Source: JANQQC01 sp965262255 (GTDB lineage Bacteria > Pseudomonadota > Alphaproteobacteria > Caulobacterales > Hyphomonadaceae). Taken from it: a stretch of DNA of 64,000 nucleotides. How positions within the stretch are numbered: position 1 is the first letter of the stretch; every line of letters begins with the position of its first letter. Position numbers and translations under genes: made by a program. Below the pieces are notes generated by a model. It was given only the letters and a program-made list of their open reading frames with translations. It was not told the origin of the DNA and ran no database searches. Shown in pieces: positions 44,821 to 54,828 of this stretch. The stretch is taken from NCBI GenBank assembly GCA_965262255.1, contig OZ253505.1, positions 372,001-436,000 of the forward strand, given 5' to 3'.

Positions 44821-45486
44821 ATGAAGAAAACTGTCGAGACTGCTAACTCCATGTTTCCCCCTCTGCCAGATGAAAAATTCGAAGTCATCTATGCTGATCC
44901 GCCTTGGGATTACAAGGGACAGCTCCAACATAACGGAGCGGGCGGAATTGATTCAGGGGGAGCGTTAAAACATTATTCCACAGTCACTCTTGATGATCTG
45001 ATGAACCTGAACATCAAAAAAATTACAGCGAGCAAAGCAGTCTTATTCATGTGGTCGAGCAGTCCTCACCTAGATCAGGCTATTGAACTCGGGAAGGCCT
45101 GGGGATTCTCGTGGGCAACTGTTGCTTTCGTTTGGAATAAAATGAAGACGAACCCTGGTTTCTATACGTTATCGCAGTGTGAACTGTGTTTAGTTTTCAG
45201 ACACGGAAAGATTCCCACTCCTCGCGGAGCGCGTAATATTCGGCAGTATGTCGAAGAAGCAAGGGGCCGACATTCACAGAAACCGCACGAAGTACGGAAA
45301 AGAATTTCAGAAATGTTTCCAACGCAAAGGAAGATCGAACTATTCGCTAGGGAGGCACGTGAAGGATGGTCAGTTTGGGGCAATGAGTCTCCAGTTACTC
45401 CTCCACCGCTTACTCCAGCACCGAACTCTGCAAAGCCAGTTTCAGATGGCCACTACCCTTGGCAGTATTTTATGCCTCCAATTTAA
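44821..45486 (+). CDS. MT-A70 family adenine DNA methyltransferase
   Basis: 221 residues from ATG 44821. Catalytic motif IV is YADPPWDYKG (DPPW, about residue 24). KAVLFMWSSSPHLDQAIELGKAWGF is the typical following segment. SQCELCLVFRHGK and EARGRHSQKPHEVR..EMFP...IELFAREAREGWSVWGNE form the C-terminal AdoMet region in MT-A70 permuted order. Such small enzymes are frequent in phages and mobile islands as solitary m6A methylases. No restriction gene is adjacent. The only partner is the divergent XRE/ImmA regulator. The ribosome site is weak. Confidence 0.9.
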   Translation: MKKTVETANSMFPPLPDEKFEVIYADPPWDYKGQLQHNGAGGIDSGGALKHYSTVTLDDLMNLNIKKITASKAVLFMWSSSPHLDQAIELGKAWGFSWATVAFVWNKMKTNPGFYTLSQCELCLVFRHGKIPTPRGARNIRQYVEEARGRHSQKPHEVRKRISEMFPTQRKIELFAREAREGWSVWGNESPVTPPPLTPAPNSAKPVSDGHYPWQYFMPPI

Positions 45487-45855
45487 CCTGTCAACGTGTA
45501 TCAGATTATTGCAGGCATTAAGGATTTCTGGCATTGAAGGGCATTGTTTTCGGTCAAGGAAGTAACTGTTCTCGCTTCTATTTGGTTTACTTCAAACGTT
45601 TTCGATAAGCTTTGAGCCGGAGTTGATTTGCGTTATAAAAAACTCATTGCCATCTTAGTTTATGGGATGTCGATTTTTTTCGAATTCGGTTTCAGCAGCA
45701 AGCTTATATCGCAGTTTAATGGGAGTTATTGATCAACTTAGAAACCATCAATGCTTCGCAATAATGCTGAAGTAATTCTGAATACTGATATCAATAGTTA
45801 GCTGAACCGTAGAGTTTTGACTGACGTCTTATTCTTCCGAATTTTCCTACGAACA
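45487..45855. other. Gap between the MT-A70 gene and the DsbD-like gene
   Basis: 369 bases between convergent genes with no credible coding frame or clear terminator stem. Confidence 0.4.
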
Positions 45856-47967
45856 TTAAGACTCATTCTGCTCGACCAATCCGATCACTAAATCGCGACT
45901 AAGTATCTCTGGCAGCACTACTGGCGTTGAACTTCCCGGAGAGTAGTACAGATACATTGGAACTCCTGGACGCGAGTACCGTTTAATCTCTTCGGCGATA
46001 ACTTGGTTTTTCTTAGTAAAATCTGCGGTCAAGAATACTGTCCCTGTCTTACCGAACGCTTGCCTTACACGTAATGAATCCAACGTTGTTCGCTTGTTTA
46101 ACTGACAGGTCGCACACCATATTGCTGTAAAATCCACAAATACTCCCCTCTCCTCAGCGATCAAGGATTCAACCTTCTCAGGACTCCACTCCCCTGTTTC
46201 AACGTCATCCACAAATTCAAATCGTTCTGGAAAGTAATCGCGTGGAGGAAAGAATAAAGGAACAACAATCGGAGTAAAGAGTGAAACTAAAATTACAACT
46301 TGCAAAAATCTATCTTGAACTTTCCTCAATAGCCAGATTAAGAACCATATGCCTACAGCCGTTAATATCACCCGCACAACCGACGAGTAATCTGTAAGCG
46401 CACCAAGGACTGCTAGTAGCCAAGCGGAAGTTAAGAACATCGGAAACGAAAAGAACTGCTTCAACGTTTCCATCCAAGGCCCTGGTTTAGGAAGTATTCG
46501 TATAAAACCAGGGATAAAGCTCAAGACCAAGAATGGCATTGCAAAACCTAATCCCATGACTAGGAACACAGGAATAACCACTGAACTCGGTTGAGTGACA
46601 ACTGCCCCCAAAGCTACTCCTAAGAATGGTCCAACGCACGGCGCACCGACCACAGCAGCTAAGACGCCAGAAGAAAATGCCCCGAGACTACCCCCTCTAT
46701 TTGCTAGTTCAGAACCAAAATTTTGTACCGAACTCCCAAACTCAAACAATCCCGCTAACCACAAACCAATGAAAAACATGACCACCGCAAGAGCCGAGAC
46801 AATCAAGGGTTCTTGTAGTTGGTAGCCCAAATTCGCTGTTCCTGTAGCCGATCTGATCGCTAGGAATCCTAGCGCTACAATTAAGAACGAGAGAACTATT
46901 CCAAATGTGTAAAGAACACCATGAACCTTTAACAGATGACTCTGCCCTGTTGAGGCAACTTTGAGCATTCCGAACGTTTTAATCGACAGTACAGGCAAAA
47001 CACATGGCATCAGATTCAGTATCAGACCACCAATAAAGGCGAGAAGACAAATGATTAAAAGTTCAACTAAAGCAATTGCTGGCTCAGGGGTATCGCCAAT
47101 CTTCGGAGTTTGGCCAGTCCTTGATGGTTGCAGAACTCCAGGAATCGCTTCAATTTCAGCTCCTAATCTTTCATGACCTAGGGATTCAAACACTACCACG
47201 CCCGTTAACGGGGGACTGAGTTCGACGTGAGACGGTACCAATTCTAAAGTCAGTTCGTTACCTACGACTTGAAAATTCTGTTCCGTAGCGTGTGTAATTT
47301 CGTGACCATAAGGGAAAAAACGAACACTTTCGAAACCGCCCATATTTAATTCGTCAGAAGTAACCCTCAACAACCAAGGAGTACCAGAATGATCTAATGT
47401 AGCAGTACCATTTAATTTCGCGGGAACTAATGCCAAGGCCTCCTCTATTTCCTTAGTTGCCGTAAAGTCGTCTATTGAACTGTCACCTATCAATATCTTT
47501 AAATGTACGGGAGTGACTTCCGGTATACAGACCTTGTGGCAAATCAAGTAATCTGCCTCCCCGCGCAGTACAATCTCTTCTATGGCATCGTCAGGAACTC
47601 GAACTTTAAACGGCAATACGAGCTTATCCTCGTAGCCGTAATCCATTATTTCATCTTTTTTGACTAGTAGTTCTTTTGGTATAGGCCAGACAAAGTCGCC
47701 AACCTCTATAGCTGGTTTTCTTAACCAATTTATTTGCGGAGGTAAACCCGCGTCTCCGGGGTTTCGCCAGTAGACATGCCAATCCTTTCTGATTCGCATA
47801 TCTAATGCGAGATAAAACTCTTCTCCCGGTGTCGCCTGCACCCGCTCAGAGATAAGAATTACATCAGCATTCCGTCCCACTTGCGCAAAAGCACCAACAG
47901 ACAAACTAGCTGAAAGCGTCACCCACAGCAATATGAGAACTAAGTTTTTATGAATCCCAAGAAGCAT
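45856..47967 (-). CDS. ScsB/DsbD-like transmembrane thiol-disulfide reductase
   Basis: A 703-residue envelope protein. It has a signal peptide (about 1-28), then a periplasmic N-terminal domain of the ScsB type with KDWHVYWRNPGDAGLPP (about 58-75). A DsbD beta-like membrane domain follows with eight or so helices and two conserved cysteines in LNLMPCVLPVLS (about 317) and GAPCVGPFLG (about 440). The C-terminal thioredoxin-like domain carries FTAIWCATCQLNKR (CxxC, about 615). It moves electrons from cytoplasmic thioredoxin across the inner membrane to periplasmic thiols. It stands alone on its strand. The N-terminal domain favours ScsB over classical DsbD. Confidence 0.88.
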   Translation of the reverse strand: MLLGIHKNLVLILLWVTLSASLSVGAFAQVGRNADVILISERVQATPGEEFYLALDMRIRKDWHVYWRNPGDAGLPPQINWLRKPAIEVGDFVWPIPKELLVKKDEIMDYGYEDKLVLPFKVRVPDDAIEEIVLRGEADYLICHKVCIPEVTPVHLKILIGDSSIDDFTATKEIEEALALVPAKLNGTATLDHSGTPWLLRVTSDELNMGGFESVRFFPYGHEITHATEQNFQVVGNELTLELVPSHVELSPPLTGVVVFESLGHERLGAEIEAIPGVLQPSRTGQTPKIGDTPEPAIALVELLIICLLAFIGGLILNLMPCVLPVLSIKTFGMLKVASTGQSHLLKVHGVLYTFGIVLSFLIVALGFLAIRSATGTANLGYQLQEPLIVSALAVVMFFIGLWLAGLFEFGSSVQNFGSELANRGGSLGAFSSGVLAAVVGAPCVGPFLGVALGAVVTQPSSVVIPVFLVMGLGFAMPFLVLSFIPGFIRILPKPGPWMETLKQFFSFPMFLTSAWLLAVLGALTDYSSVVRVILTAVGIWFLIWLLRKVQDRFLQVVILVSLFTPIVVPLFFPPRDYFPERFEFVDDVETGEWSPEKVESLIAEERGVFVDFTAIWCATCQLNKRTTLDSLRVRQAFGKTGTVFLTADFTKKNQVIAEEIKRYSRPGVPMYLYYSPGSSTPVVLPEILSRDLVIGLVEQNES

Positions 47968-48056
47968 AAGGGAAAAAGAGCGAATTTTTCAGGGACAACA
48001 ATGTCTATTCGGGTTGCCCCATATTCTAATCCACCAAGCCATCTATATTGAATAGA

Positions 48057-48869
48057 TTAAAGCTGAGGTGTCTGACCACCCGGTTCAGCCTCTTGATCTT
48101 TGAGTGCACGGTCAACAATCCGTTTCCAATTCACTAAAGAAATGAGGTGCGCGTAGACTGCTCCAACTCCCCCTTTGGTCCGGACTTCTTGAAAACTTTC
48201 ACTTGAAAGATTATTGAGTTTTTCTTCGCTTATCGCCCAATACTCTGCAATGAGTTGTGCTTCTCCCACTTCTTTACCATCGTTATCACGGGGCTGAAAC
48301 GTTACTGTTTTCTGTTCAAACAGACCTTTTTGGTCCAGCATCTTTGAAAATTCAACGGTCGCTTGACGTTGTACTTCAAATTGCTTACAGAATTCCATAG
48401 CATCTTTGGTATATGGCGAAAGCTCACCATTTTCGAAAAATGGGACAGTTGGCTGATCTGTGACCATGGGAGCTTTTCGGTCGACGCACAGAACGAAGGC
48501 ATCCTGCTCTTCATGGTTTGCGAAAGCAAATGGGTATCTTCGAGCAAATGTCGGAACATAAAAGTCTGGTTCAGTCATTCCTTGGTCAGTCACAAACAGA
48601 TTGTGGCCTTGGCGAACCCCCATCACTGCGACAGGAGCCTTGGCCGTACCAGTAAAAATCACAGGGTAAGCAGTCGCGGCCATCCCAAACTCGTCAACGG
48701 TGAGAGGTACAGTTGCAACTTCCTTCAAAAATTCGAACGGTTTTTCAACTGGTTTGATCCCTAAATTGGCATGTTTCTCAATAGTTAGCACTTCGGGTTG
48801 CTCGTAACACATTACGTTACCTGATAGTGTCAAACCACCTTCGCTACCGCCAGTATTCCCATTTGCCAT
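48057..48869 (-). CDS. SapC-family protein
   Basis: 270 residues from ATG 48869, which has GGAG nine bases upstream. The body matches the SapC family (PF07277 type): TVDEFGMAATAYPVIFTG, VMGVRQGHNLFV and FYVPTFARRYPFAF (about 95-125), with a C-terminal HLISLVNWKRIVD. No signal peptide or membrane helix is seen. The family is named after an S-layer secretion gene of Campylobacter, but its biochemical role is not settled. Neighbours do not help. Confidence 0.85.
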   Translation of the reverse strand: MANGNTGGSEGGLTLSGNVMCYEQPEVLTIEKHANLGIKPVEKPFEFLKEVATVPLTVDEFGMAATAYPVIFTGTAKAPVAVMGVRQGHNLFVTDQGMTEPDFYVPTFARRYPFAFANHEEQDAFVLCVDRKAPMVTDQPTVPFFENGELSPYTKDAMEFCKQFEVQRQATVEFSKMLDQKGLFEQKTVTFQPRDNDGKEVGEAQLIAEYWAISEEKLNNLSSESFQEVRTKGGVGAVYAHLISLVNWKRIVDRALKDQEAEPGGQTPQL

Positions 48870-49678
48870 GATTTTTGTCTCCAAAATGATTAGAACTGCA
48901 CCTAAATGGTGTGCGATTTTTGTGTTTCAAGGGGTGATAAGACAAAAAACATTGCCTTAATGTAGCAAGATTCCCGTTGCTTCGTAAAATCCGAGAGAGT
49001 TTGTTAGGTTTCAATAAATGCCCCAAACTGATACACGGATTACTCAACCAATAATTAGGCAGTAATCCGAGTCACGGCCCAACTTGATAACTGTTCGTAG
49101 CACCAAATCTGCATAACTTGGATTGAATGGAATGAATACCTCAGAATCTCGCAATTGTCAAACCGTTGTCACTTCAATGATGCTTTGAATATGGAAACCC
49201 ACTATTCGCGACAGCTATGAATTCTTCGGGAACTCGTTGTGTGTTAGCGCAAGAACTTGCTTACAAACTAGAAATTCCTAAGACTAATTTGCATCACAAT
49301 GTGCAATCTAACCAGAGGTTCTCCACGATCAGACGATGATATGACGCTCGCTTCGCTAAGTTAGTTTGTCGATAAATCTTAAACTAAGCGCTCAAAGACC
49401 TCATGTTCTCTACCTCGATTTTATCGTTTTCGAAGTTCTCGCAACGTTCTTTATCTTTATTCTCAAAATAACGACAAATTGCGGTGCGTCAAACCGTTTC
49501 CTCTCAGTTCGCAAATCATCTGAGATCCTAACTCGTAATTATAACTACCAATCCTAAATTTTGGACTACCAATCAAACATAGCTACTACCAACCTAAGTT
49601 TGAGTATCCTCGTGGGAGTTGGACTATAAAGGTTTCGCTATCTAGCAACGTACTTATTGTTTGAAGGTGATCATAGGC
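48870..49678. other. Divergent intergenic region before the hydantoinase-like operon
   Basis: About 800 bases without a supported gene. It should contain the leftward SapC-family promoter and the rightward promoter of the 49.7-54.7 kb operon. Short frames (48844-49047 minus, 49366-49557 plus) are not protein-like. Confidence 0.45.
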
Positions 49679-51265
49679 ATGCAAGAGGAAGTACGCTCTA
49701 AACTAATTCGGGTTGGGGTAGATGTCGGGGGAACTAATACTGATGCAGTCCTTATGGAAGGCAATCAGTTACGAAGCTCGTGTAAGGTTAGTACAACTCA
49801 AAATATTCAAGAGGGCATAGTTTCCGCGATTTCAAACGTTATTGAGGACGCACATGTCTCTGCTTCCGACTTAGCTGTTGTCTCAATAGGTACTACTCAT
49901 TTTACTAACGCCTTCGTCCAACGTCGAGATTTAGACGAAGTCGGTATCATTCGAATTGCATTGCCTGCTGCACAGGCCCTTCCACCTCAAACTGATTGGC
50001 CCGTGGAAGTTGTAAACAGTATTGGTAGTAACATTGTATCTGTTGTAGGCGGTTTTCATTACGACGGGCGTATCAACTCTGAACTTGATGAGAAAACTAT
50101 AGCAAACGCTGCTCGAAATTTTAGATCAAATGATATCAAAGCAATCGCAATTTCCGCACTGTTTGCACCTGTCAATGACCAGATGGAACAAAGAGCATGT
50201 GAAATCATAAAAAATGAGCACCCGGAGGCTACAGTTACGTTATCTTCAAAGATTGGCCGGATCGGATTATTGGAGCGAGAAAATGCTGGCATAATAAATG
50301 CTAGTTTACTAACATTGGCCAGGAACACAGTGAAGGGCTTTCGTGACGCGTTGGACCAACTAGGAATATCTGCTCCCTTTTTTGTGTCTCAAAATGATGG
50401 AACATTGATGAGCTCCGAAGTTGTTGAAGCCTATCCTGTTCTAACATTTGCTTCAGGTCCGACAAATTCCATTCATGGGGCGGCTTACTTATCGGGATTG
50501 AAAGAGGCCATAGTTGTAGATGTAGGTGGTACAACAACGGATATCGGAGTTTTATCGAAAGGATTTCCGAGAGAATCGTCGGTTCAGGCCACGATAGGTG
50601 ATGTAAAGACTAATTTCCGAATGCCCGACATAAACTCTATAGGTTTAGGGGGAGGAAGTGTCGTACGAACTCAAGCGAATTTTGATGTGACAGTTGGCCC
50701 TGATTCGGTAGGCTACGATCTTTCAACAGAAGCACTGATTTTCGGAGGAAATACTCTAACTACTACTGATGTAGCGGTCGCGGCCGGGTACGCCGATATC
50801 GGGAGCAAGAAAAACGTCTCCAATTTAAGTAAAGAACTTATCGATGCTACTTTAAAGTGTATTCGCAAAAAAGTCCTAGACGGTGTTGATCGCATGAGAA
50901 CAAGTGGAAACGCTATTCCCCTTGTCATTGTTGGCGGAGGCGCTCTTATCGTTGAACATCAGCTAGAAGGTATCTCTGAGTTAAAAACCGTTCAAAATTC
51001 CGGTGTGGCAAATGCTATTGGCGCAACTATGGCTCGGGTCGGCGGAGAAATCGATAAAGTATATTCATTTGAGGCTCTAGGAAGAGAAAAAGCAATCGAA
51101 GCAGCGACTGAAGAAGCGAAACAAAGAGCCTTATCTGCCGGCGCAGACTTAGATACTACCGAAGTTATAGACATTGAGGAACTGCCGTTAGCGTATATGC
51201 CAGGTGGGGCTGTTCGGTTGCGAGTGAAGGTTGCCGGTGATCTGAAAGTTGCAAGGAGTGATTGA
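49679..51265 (+). CDS. Hydantoinase/oxoprolinase family protein (HyuA-like)
   Basis: 528 residues from ATG 49679 (AAGGTGA upstream; an in-frame TTG at 49661 is less likely). ASKHA-fold phosphate-binding motifs: IRVGVDVGGTNTDAVLMEG at the start and IVVDVGGTTTDIGVLSKG (about 280-297), then SIGLGGGSVVR and IVGGGALIVEH. It is shorter than HyuA subunits of about 700 residues, matching the short type commonly found beside DUF917 genes. No HyuB partner is present. It probably opens a hydantoin-like or lactam ring with ATP; the substrate is unknown. It is the first gene of an operon with the DUF917 gene and a TonB-dependent receptor. Confidence 0.88.
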   Translation: MQEEVRSKLIRVGVDVGGTNTDAVLMEGNQLRSSCKVSTTQNIQEGIVSAISNVIEDAHVSASDLAVVSIGTTHFTNAFVQRRDLDEVGIIRIALPAAQALPPQTDWPVEVVNSIGSNIVSVVGGFHYDGRINSELDEKTIANAARNFRSNDIKAIAISALFAPVNDQMEQRACEIIKNEHPEATVTLSSKIGRIGLLERENAGIINASLLTLARNTVKGFRDALDQLGISAPFFVSQNDGTLMSSEVVEAYPVLTFASGPTNSIHGAAYLSGLKEAIVVDVGGTTTDIGVLSKGFPRESSVQATIGDVKTNFRMPDINSIGLGGGSVVRTQANFDVTVGPDSVGYDLSTEALIFGGNTLTTTDVAVAAGYADIGSKKNVSNLSKELIDATLKCIRKKVLDGVDRMRTSGNAIPLVIVGGGALIVEHQLEGISELKTVQNSGVANAIGATMARVGGEIDKVYSFEALGREKAIEAATEEAKQRALSAGADLDTTEVIDIEELPLAYMPGGAVRLRVKVAGDLKVARSD

Positions 51266-51273
51266 GGTGCAAC

Positions 51274-52452
51274 ATGAATAGTTCCATAAAATACAAAGAT
51301 CATTCAGATAGTTTTAACGCTTCGACTGAGGCGGTGGGGTCGCACTTACTGATGAATGACGAGGATCTGCACGATTTTGCTCGCGGTGCGGCGTTTCTTG
51401 GAACAGGTGGCGGTGGCGATCCATACATTGGTCGGTTGATGGCGAAAGCCGCGATAGAGCAACACGGTTTCCCTAATATTGTGTCTCCAGATGATCTACC
51501 AGACGACGCAACTGTTGCGTTTATTGCAATGCTCGGAGCCCCAACTGTTTTAGTGGAAAAAGCCGCTTCTGGAGCAGATATAGATTTGGCCGTAAAAAGA
51601 CTTTCTCAACGAATTGGCAGGCCAATTGATGCTTTAATGCCCGCAGAAATAGGCGGTGTTAATTCTACGCTACCTATCGTAGCAGCGGCGAGACTAGGAA
51701 TCCCTCTTTTGAATGCCGATGGAATGGGGCGAGCTTTTCCAGAGATTCAGATGGTAGTTATGAATTTTGAAAGGATATCAGCGACTCCGTTTGTAATAGT
51801 TGATGAACATCTGAACTCAGTAATTGTTGAAACAGGAGATGCAAAAACTGCTGAGGATTTTGTCCGTACGATCGCAATGCACATGGGGTTGAGTTGTATT
51901 GTTTCCGGCTACCCGATGAGCGGAGCCGACGTGAAACGCGCTACAATTCACAACACCATGACCGAAGCATTATCAATTGGTCGGGCTATTCGGTTAGGTC
52001 GCAATCATGGCGATCCCACTCTTTCGTTAGTTCAGAGCTTAAATGATTCTAAAACTTACGGTTATGGAAAAGTCCTTTTCGAAGGAAAGATCATTGACCT
52101 GCGCCGAGAGACAACTGGAGGGTTCGCTGTCGGACACTGTTTTTTTGAAGGGGCTGAGAATGCTAATGAGAAGTTTGAACTGATCTTTCAAAATGAAAAT
52201 CTTGTTGGAACACAAAACGGACGAAGAATTGCGATGGTTCCAGACCTCATCACTGTTGTCGAAAGCGAAACAATTGAACCTATTCCGACGGAATTACTTC
52301 GCTATGGCCAACGTGTGAAAGTTATTGGAGCTGCGGCCCCGAAATTGTTACGCACCAACAGAGCTCTCGAGTTTGTGCATCCCAAGAATTTTGGGTTCGA
52401 TTTCGAATACGTCCCAATAGAGACAATAGAAGTCAATCCAGAGTCAACGTAA
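51274..52452 (+). CDS. DUF917 (S-methyl-thiohydantoin desulfurase-like) protein
   Basis: 392 residues from ATG 51274, with GAGGTG at good spacing inside the end of the upstream gene. Typical DUF917 segments: DFARGAAFLGTGGGGDPYIGRLM (about 25-47), MPAEIGGVNSTLPIVAAARLGIPLLNADGMGRAFPE (about 120-155) and ETTGGFAVG. Members of this family pair with short hydantoinase-like proteins. One family name points to S-methyl thiohydantoin breakdown, so a thiohydantoin-type substrate is possible but not shown. It is followed after 16 bases by the receptor gene. Confidence 0.85.
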   Translation: MNSSIKYKDHSDSFNASTEAVGSHLLMNDEDLHDFARGAAFLGTGGGGDPYIGRLMAKAAIEQHGFPNIVSPDDLPDDATVAFIAMLGAPTVLVEKAASGADIDLAVKRLSQRIGRPIDALMPAEIGGVNSTLPIVAAARLGIPLLNADGMGRAFPEIQMVVMNFERISATPFVIVDEHLNSVIVETGDAKTAEDFVRTIAMHMGLSCIVSGYPMSGADVKRATIHNTMTEALSIGRAIRLGRNHGDPTLSLVQSLNDSKTYGYGKVLFEGKIIDLRRETTGGFAVGHCFFEGAENANEKFELIFQNENLVGTQNGRRIAMVPDLITVVESETIEPIPTELLRYGQRVKVIGAAAPKLLRTNRALEFVHPKNFGFDFEYVPIETIEVNPEST

Positions 52453-52468
52453 TTCGCAGGAGACTATC

Positions 52469-54658
52469 GTGACTATTTATCCCATCGTTTCAAAACTTCT
52501 AAAGGTATCAATTTTATGTACCTTCGTGCAGTTTCACCTTGTTACGGTGTCTGCGCAAGAAAACGACTCCGAGGAAGTGGATGCGCGAATACTTGAACCT
52601 GTTACCGTTACAGCCCAATTTCGGAATCAACAGCTGCAAGACGTTCCTAATTCCGTTAACGCTTTCACTGAACAAGACATACTGGATGCGGGATTTCGAT
52701 CAACTGAGGATTTCATTGCCCTTACACCTAATGTTACCTTTGATGATTCATTCACCTATTTAAATAGTTTTGTAGTAATCCGGGGAGTTACTCAGATTAA
52801 TAATGCAGATTCGCCTGTAGCAATAATTGTTGACGGAGTTCCGCAAAACAATCAGAAACAGTTCAAAATGCCTCTTTTTGATATTCAGCAAATAGAGGTT
52901 CTCAAAGGACCTCAAGAAGCATTGTATGGTCGAAATGCCATTGGAGGGGCAATTAACATTGTTACCAAGCAACCGACAAATGAGATTGAGAGGTTTGTAC
53001 GAGGAGAGATTGGAAACGGCGGTTCACGCCGCATTCAGCTAGGTGTTAGTGGCCCGATTAGCGAAGATACAGTGACATTTAGAATATCGGGAAACTACTT
53101 ACAATCTGATGGATTAATTGAGAATGCCTTTCTGAAGAAAGAGGTAGACTACATTGATAGCGATCTAGCTTTGCGGGGAAAGCTAACATACACTCCGAAC
53201 GAAATGTTCACATTGGATCTGCGAGCGGCATTTTCCGAAGCTACAGCGGGATCTAGTTACGATGCCGTCGTAAACAGCAGTAACAATACAGCATTTCGAT
53301 CAGGAAACGATGCGACCAAAATTTTCGCTCCCACGTCAAGTCTAGAAGGCATAACCGATGCCAAGATCAACGAATTTACTGGTGTTGGTCGTTGGGAACT
53401 AGATTCCGCGAGTGTTACTTATATTCTTGGACTAACTGAACTGAAAGAGCAGTACCGAGCGGATCTAGATTTTTCTAACAGAGGACAAGGGACATTTGGC
53501 GCATTCGGGGAACTAGGACAAGGTCAAAATTTAGACGTGAAATTAACCAGTCATGAGCTAAGAATTGTTTCTCCTGATGATCGCTCGTTGAGATGGTTAG
53601 GAGGAGTATACTTATTAGATACAGAACGTGATCTGCTGACTCGCGGATTTTTAGATGCAAATGGCAGACACGATCAGTTTGAAAATGGTACAGCAATAAT
53701 CACGAGAAACGAAGCAAACACCAACACAGCTTGGGCTTTGTTTGGTCAGGTAGAATTCGATCTGTCAGAGAAAATGAGTTTGCAGTTAGGAGGACGTTAT
53801 GATGAAGACAAGAGAAAACAAGTAATCCCGGGGACGGATAACTCTCAACGCAGTACAAAATTTGACTCGTTTCAGCCAAAAGTAACATTCGCTTATAAAT
53901 TTGATGAGGACATACTTGGTTACGCAACGACTAGCACCGGATTTCGATCTGGAGGCTATAACGCACCTGGTGTCGCTCTAACGAGTTTTGATGAAGAACT
54001 GCTACAAAATTATGAAATTGGACTAAAGAGTGAATTTAATGACGGAAGAGGCGTTGTTAATGTAGCGTACTTTATGTCCAATAGTGAAGGATTTCAGTTT
54101 TTCTTTGTCGATGTTGCAACGGTGTCGCAGATTATCGCTAACTTAGATGAGGTTTCGTTGTCTGGTTTTGATATAGATTTTAGGTACCTGGCTTCTGAAG
54201 ATATTGTTGTGTACGGAGGTATTGGTTATACCGACTCCAACATTAAATCTATTGGAAACCAACAGCTAAGGGATTTCTTAACCGCATCTGGAGTTGATCT
54301 CGACCATGTAAAAAAATCGCGTTCTCCAAAATCAACAGGATTAACGATCAACATTGGAGGGCAATACGAAACGATACTTAATAATGGTATGAACCTCTTG
54401 GTAAGGGCCGACATAGAGTACCAAGGCAAAAAATATTGGCAGATCGACAATTCTGACGTTCGCGACCCGATCAGTTTACTGTCGCTACGAGTAGCACTTA
54501 GTAAGGACAATTGGCAAGTCGCTCTTTGGGGGAAGAACTTACTTGACGAAGAGTATTACGCAGATTTCAACCCTTCAGAGTATGCTGGAGCTCCATTTGA
54601 TCTCGGATTTCAGGCGAGGCCACGAACGCTCGGCGTTGAGATATCTTATGATTTCTAG
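52469..54658 (+). CDS. TonB-dependent outer-membrane receptor
   Basis: A 729-residue protein: signal peptide (about 1-29, ..TVSAQ), a TonB-box-like stretch (EPVTVTAQFR), a plug domain (QLQDVPNSVNAFTEQDI ... IRGVTQINNADSPVAIIVDGVPQ ... LKGPQEALYGRNAIGGAINIVTK, about 48-150), and a 22-strand barrel ending in RPRTLGVEISYDF with the terminal Phe. The start is GTG at 52469 with AGGAG six bases upstream. It imports a scarce compound in a TonB-driven way. Operon position suggests the substrate is the compound handled by the hydantoinase-like and DUF917 proteins rather than iron. Confidence 0.93.
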   Translation: MTIYPIVSKLLKVSILCTFVQFHLVTVSAQENDSEEVDARILEPVTVTAQFRNQQLQDVPNSVNAFTEQDILDAGFRSTEDFIALTPNVTFDDSFTYLNSFVVIRGVTQINNADSPVAIIVDGVPQNNQKQFKMPLFDIQQIEVLKGPQEALYGRNAIGGAINIVTKQPTNEIERFVRGEIGNGGSRRIQLGVSGPISEDTVTFRISGNYLQSDGLIENAFLKKEVDYIDSDLALRGKLTYTPNEMFTLDLRAAFSEATAGSSYDAVVNSSNNTAFRSGNDATKIFAPTSSLEGITDAKINEFTGVGRWELDSASVTYILGLTELKEQYRADLDFSNRGQGTFGAFGELGQGQNLDVKLTSHELRIVSPDDRSLRWLGGVYLLDTERDLLTRGFLDANGRHDQFENGTAIITRNEANTNTAWALFGQVEFDLSEKMSLQLGGRYDEDKRKQVIPGTDNSQRSTKFDSFQPKVTFAYKFDEDILGYATTSTGFRSGGYNAPGVALTSFDEELLQNYEIGLKSEFNDGRGVVNVAYFMSNSEGFQFFFVDVATVSQIIANLDEVSLSGFDIDFRYLASEDIVVYGGIGYTDSNIKSIGNQQLRDFLTASGVDLDHVKKSRSPKSTGLTINIGGQYETILNNGMNLLVRADIEYQGKKYWQIDNSDVRDPISLLSLRVALSKDNWQVALWGKNLLDEEYYADFNPSEYAGAPFDLGFQARPRTLGVEISYDF

Positions 54659-54828
54659 TAAGTTAGCGCGTATTCTCTTGACCCTTTCTTCAGCTTTTCA
54701 AATACAATTGTTTCGGTGTACGCTAAGATTTGCCTATTGTAACCCGCATACTCTTTAGACATTCTTCATTCGAACTATAGAGTTTCGGAATCAATTTTTT
54801 ATCTACCAAAGACAGAACTTGTATACTA
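54659..54828. other. Spacer between receptor gene and IS630 insertion
   Basis: 170 bases with no gene. The downstream side of this spacer continues after the IS element at 55874, so originally only about 225 bases separated the receptor from the regulator gene. Confidence 0.5.
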
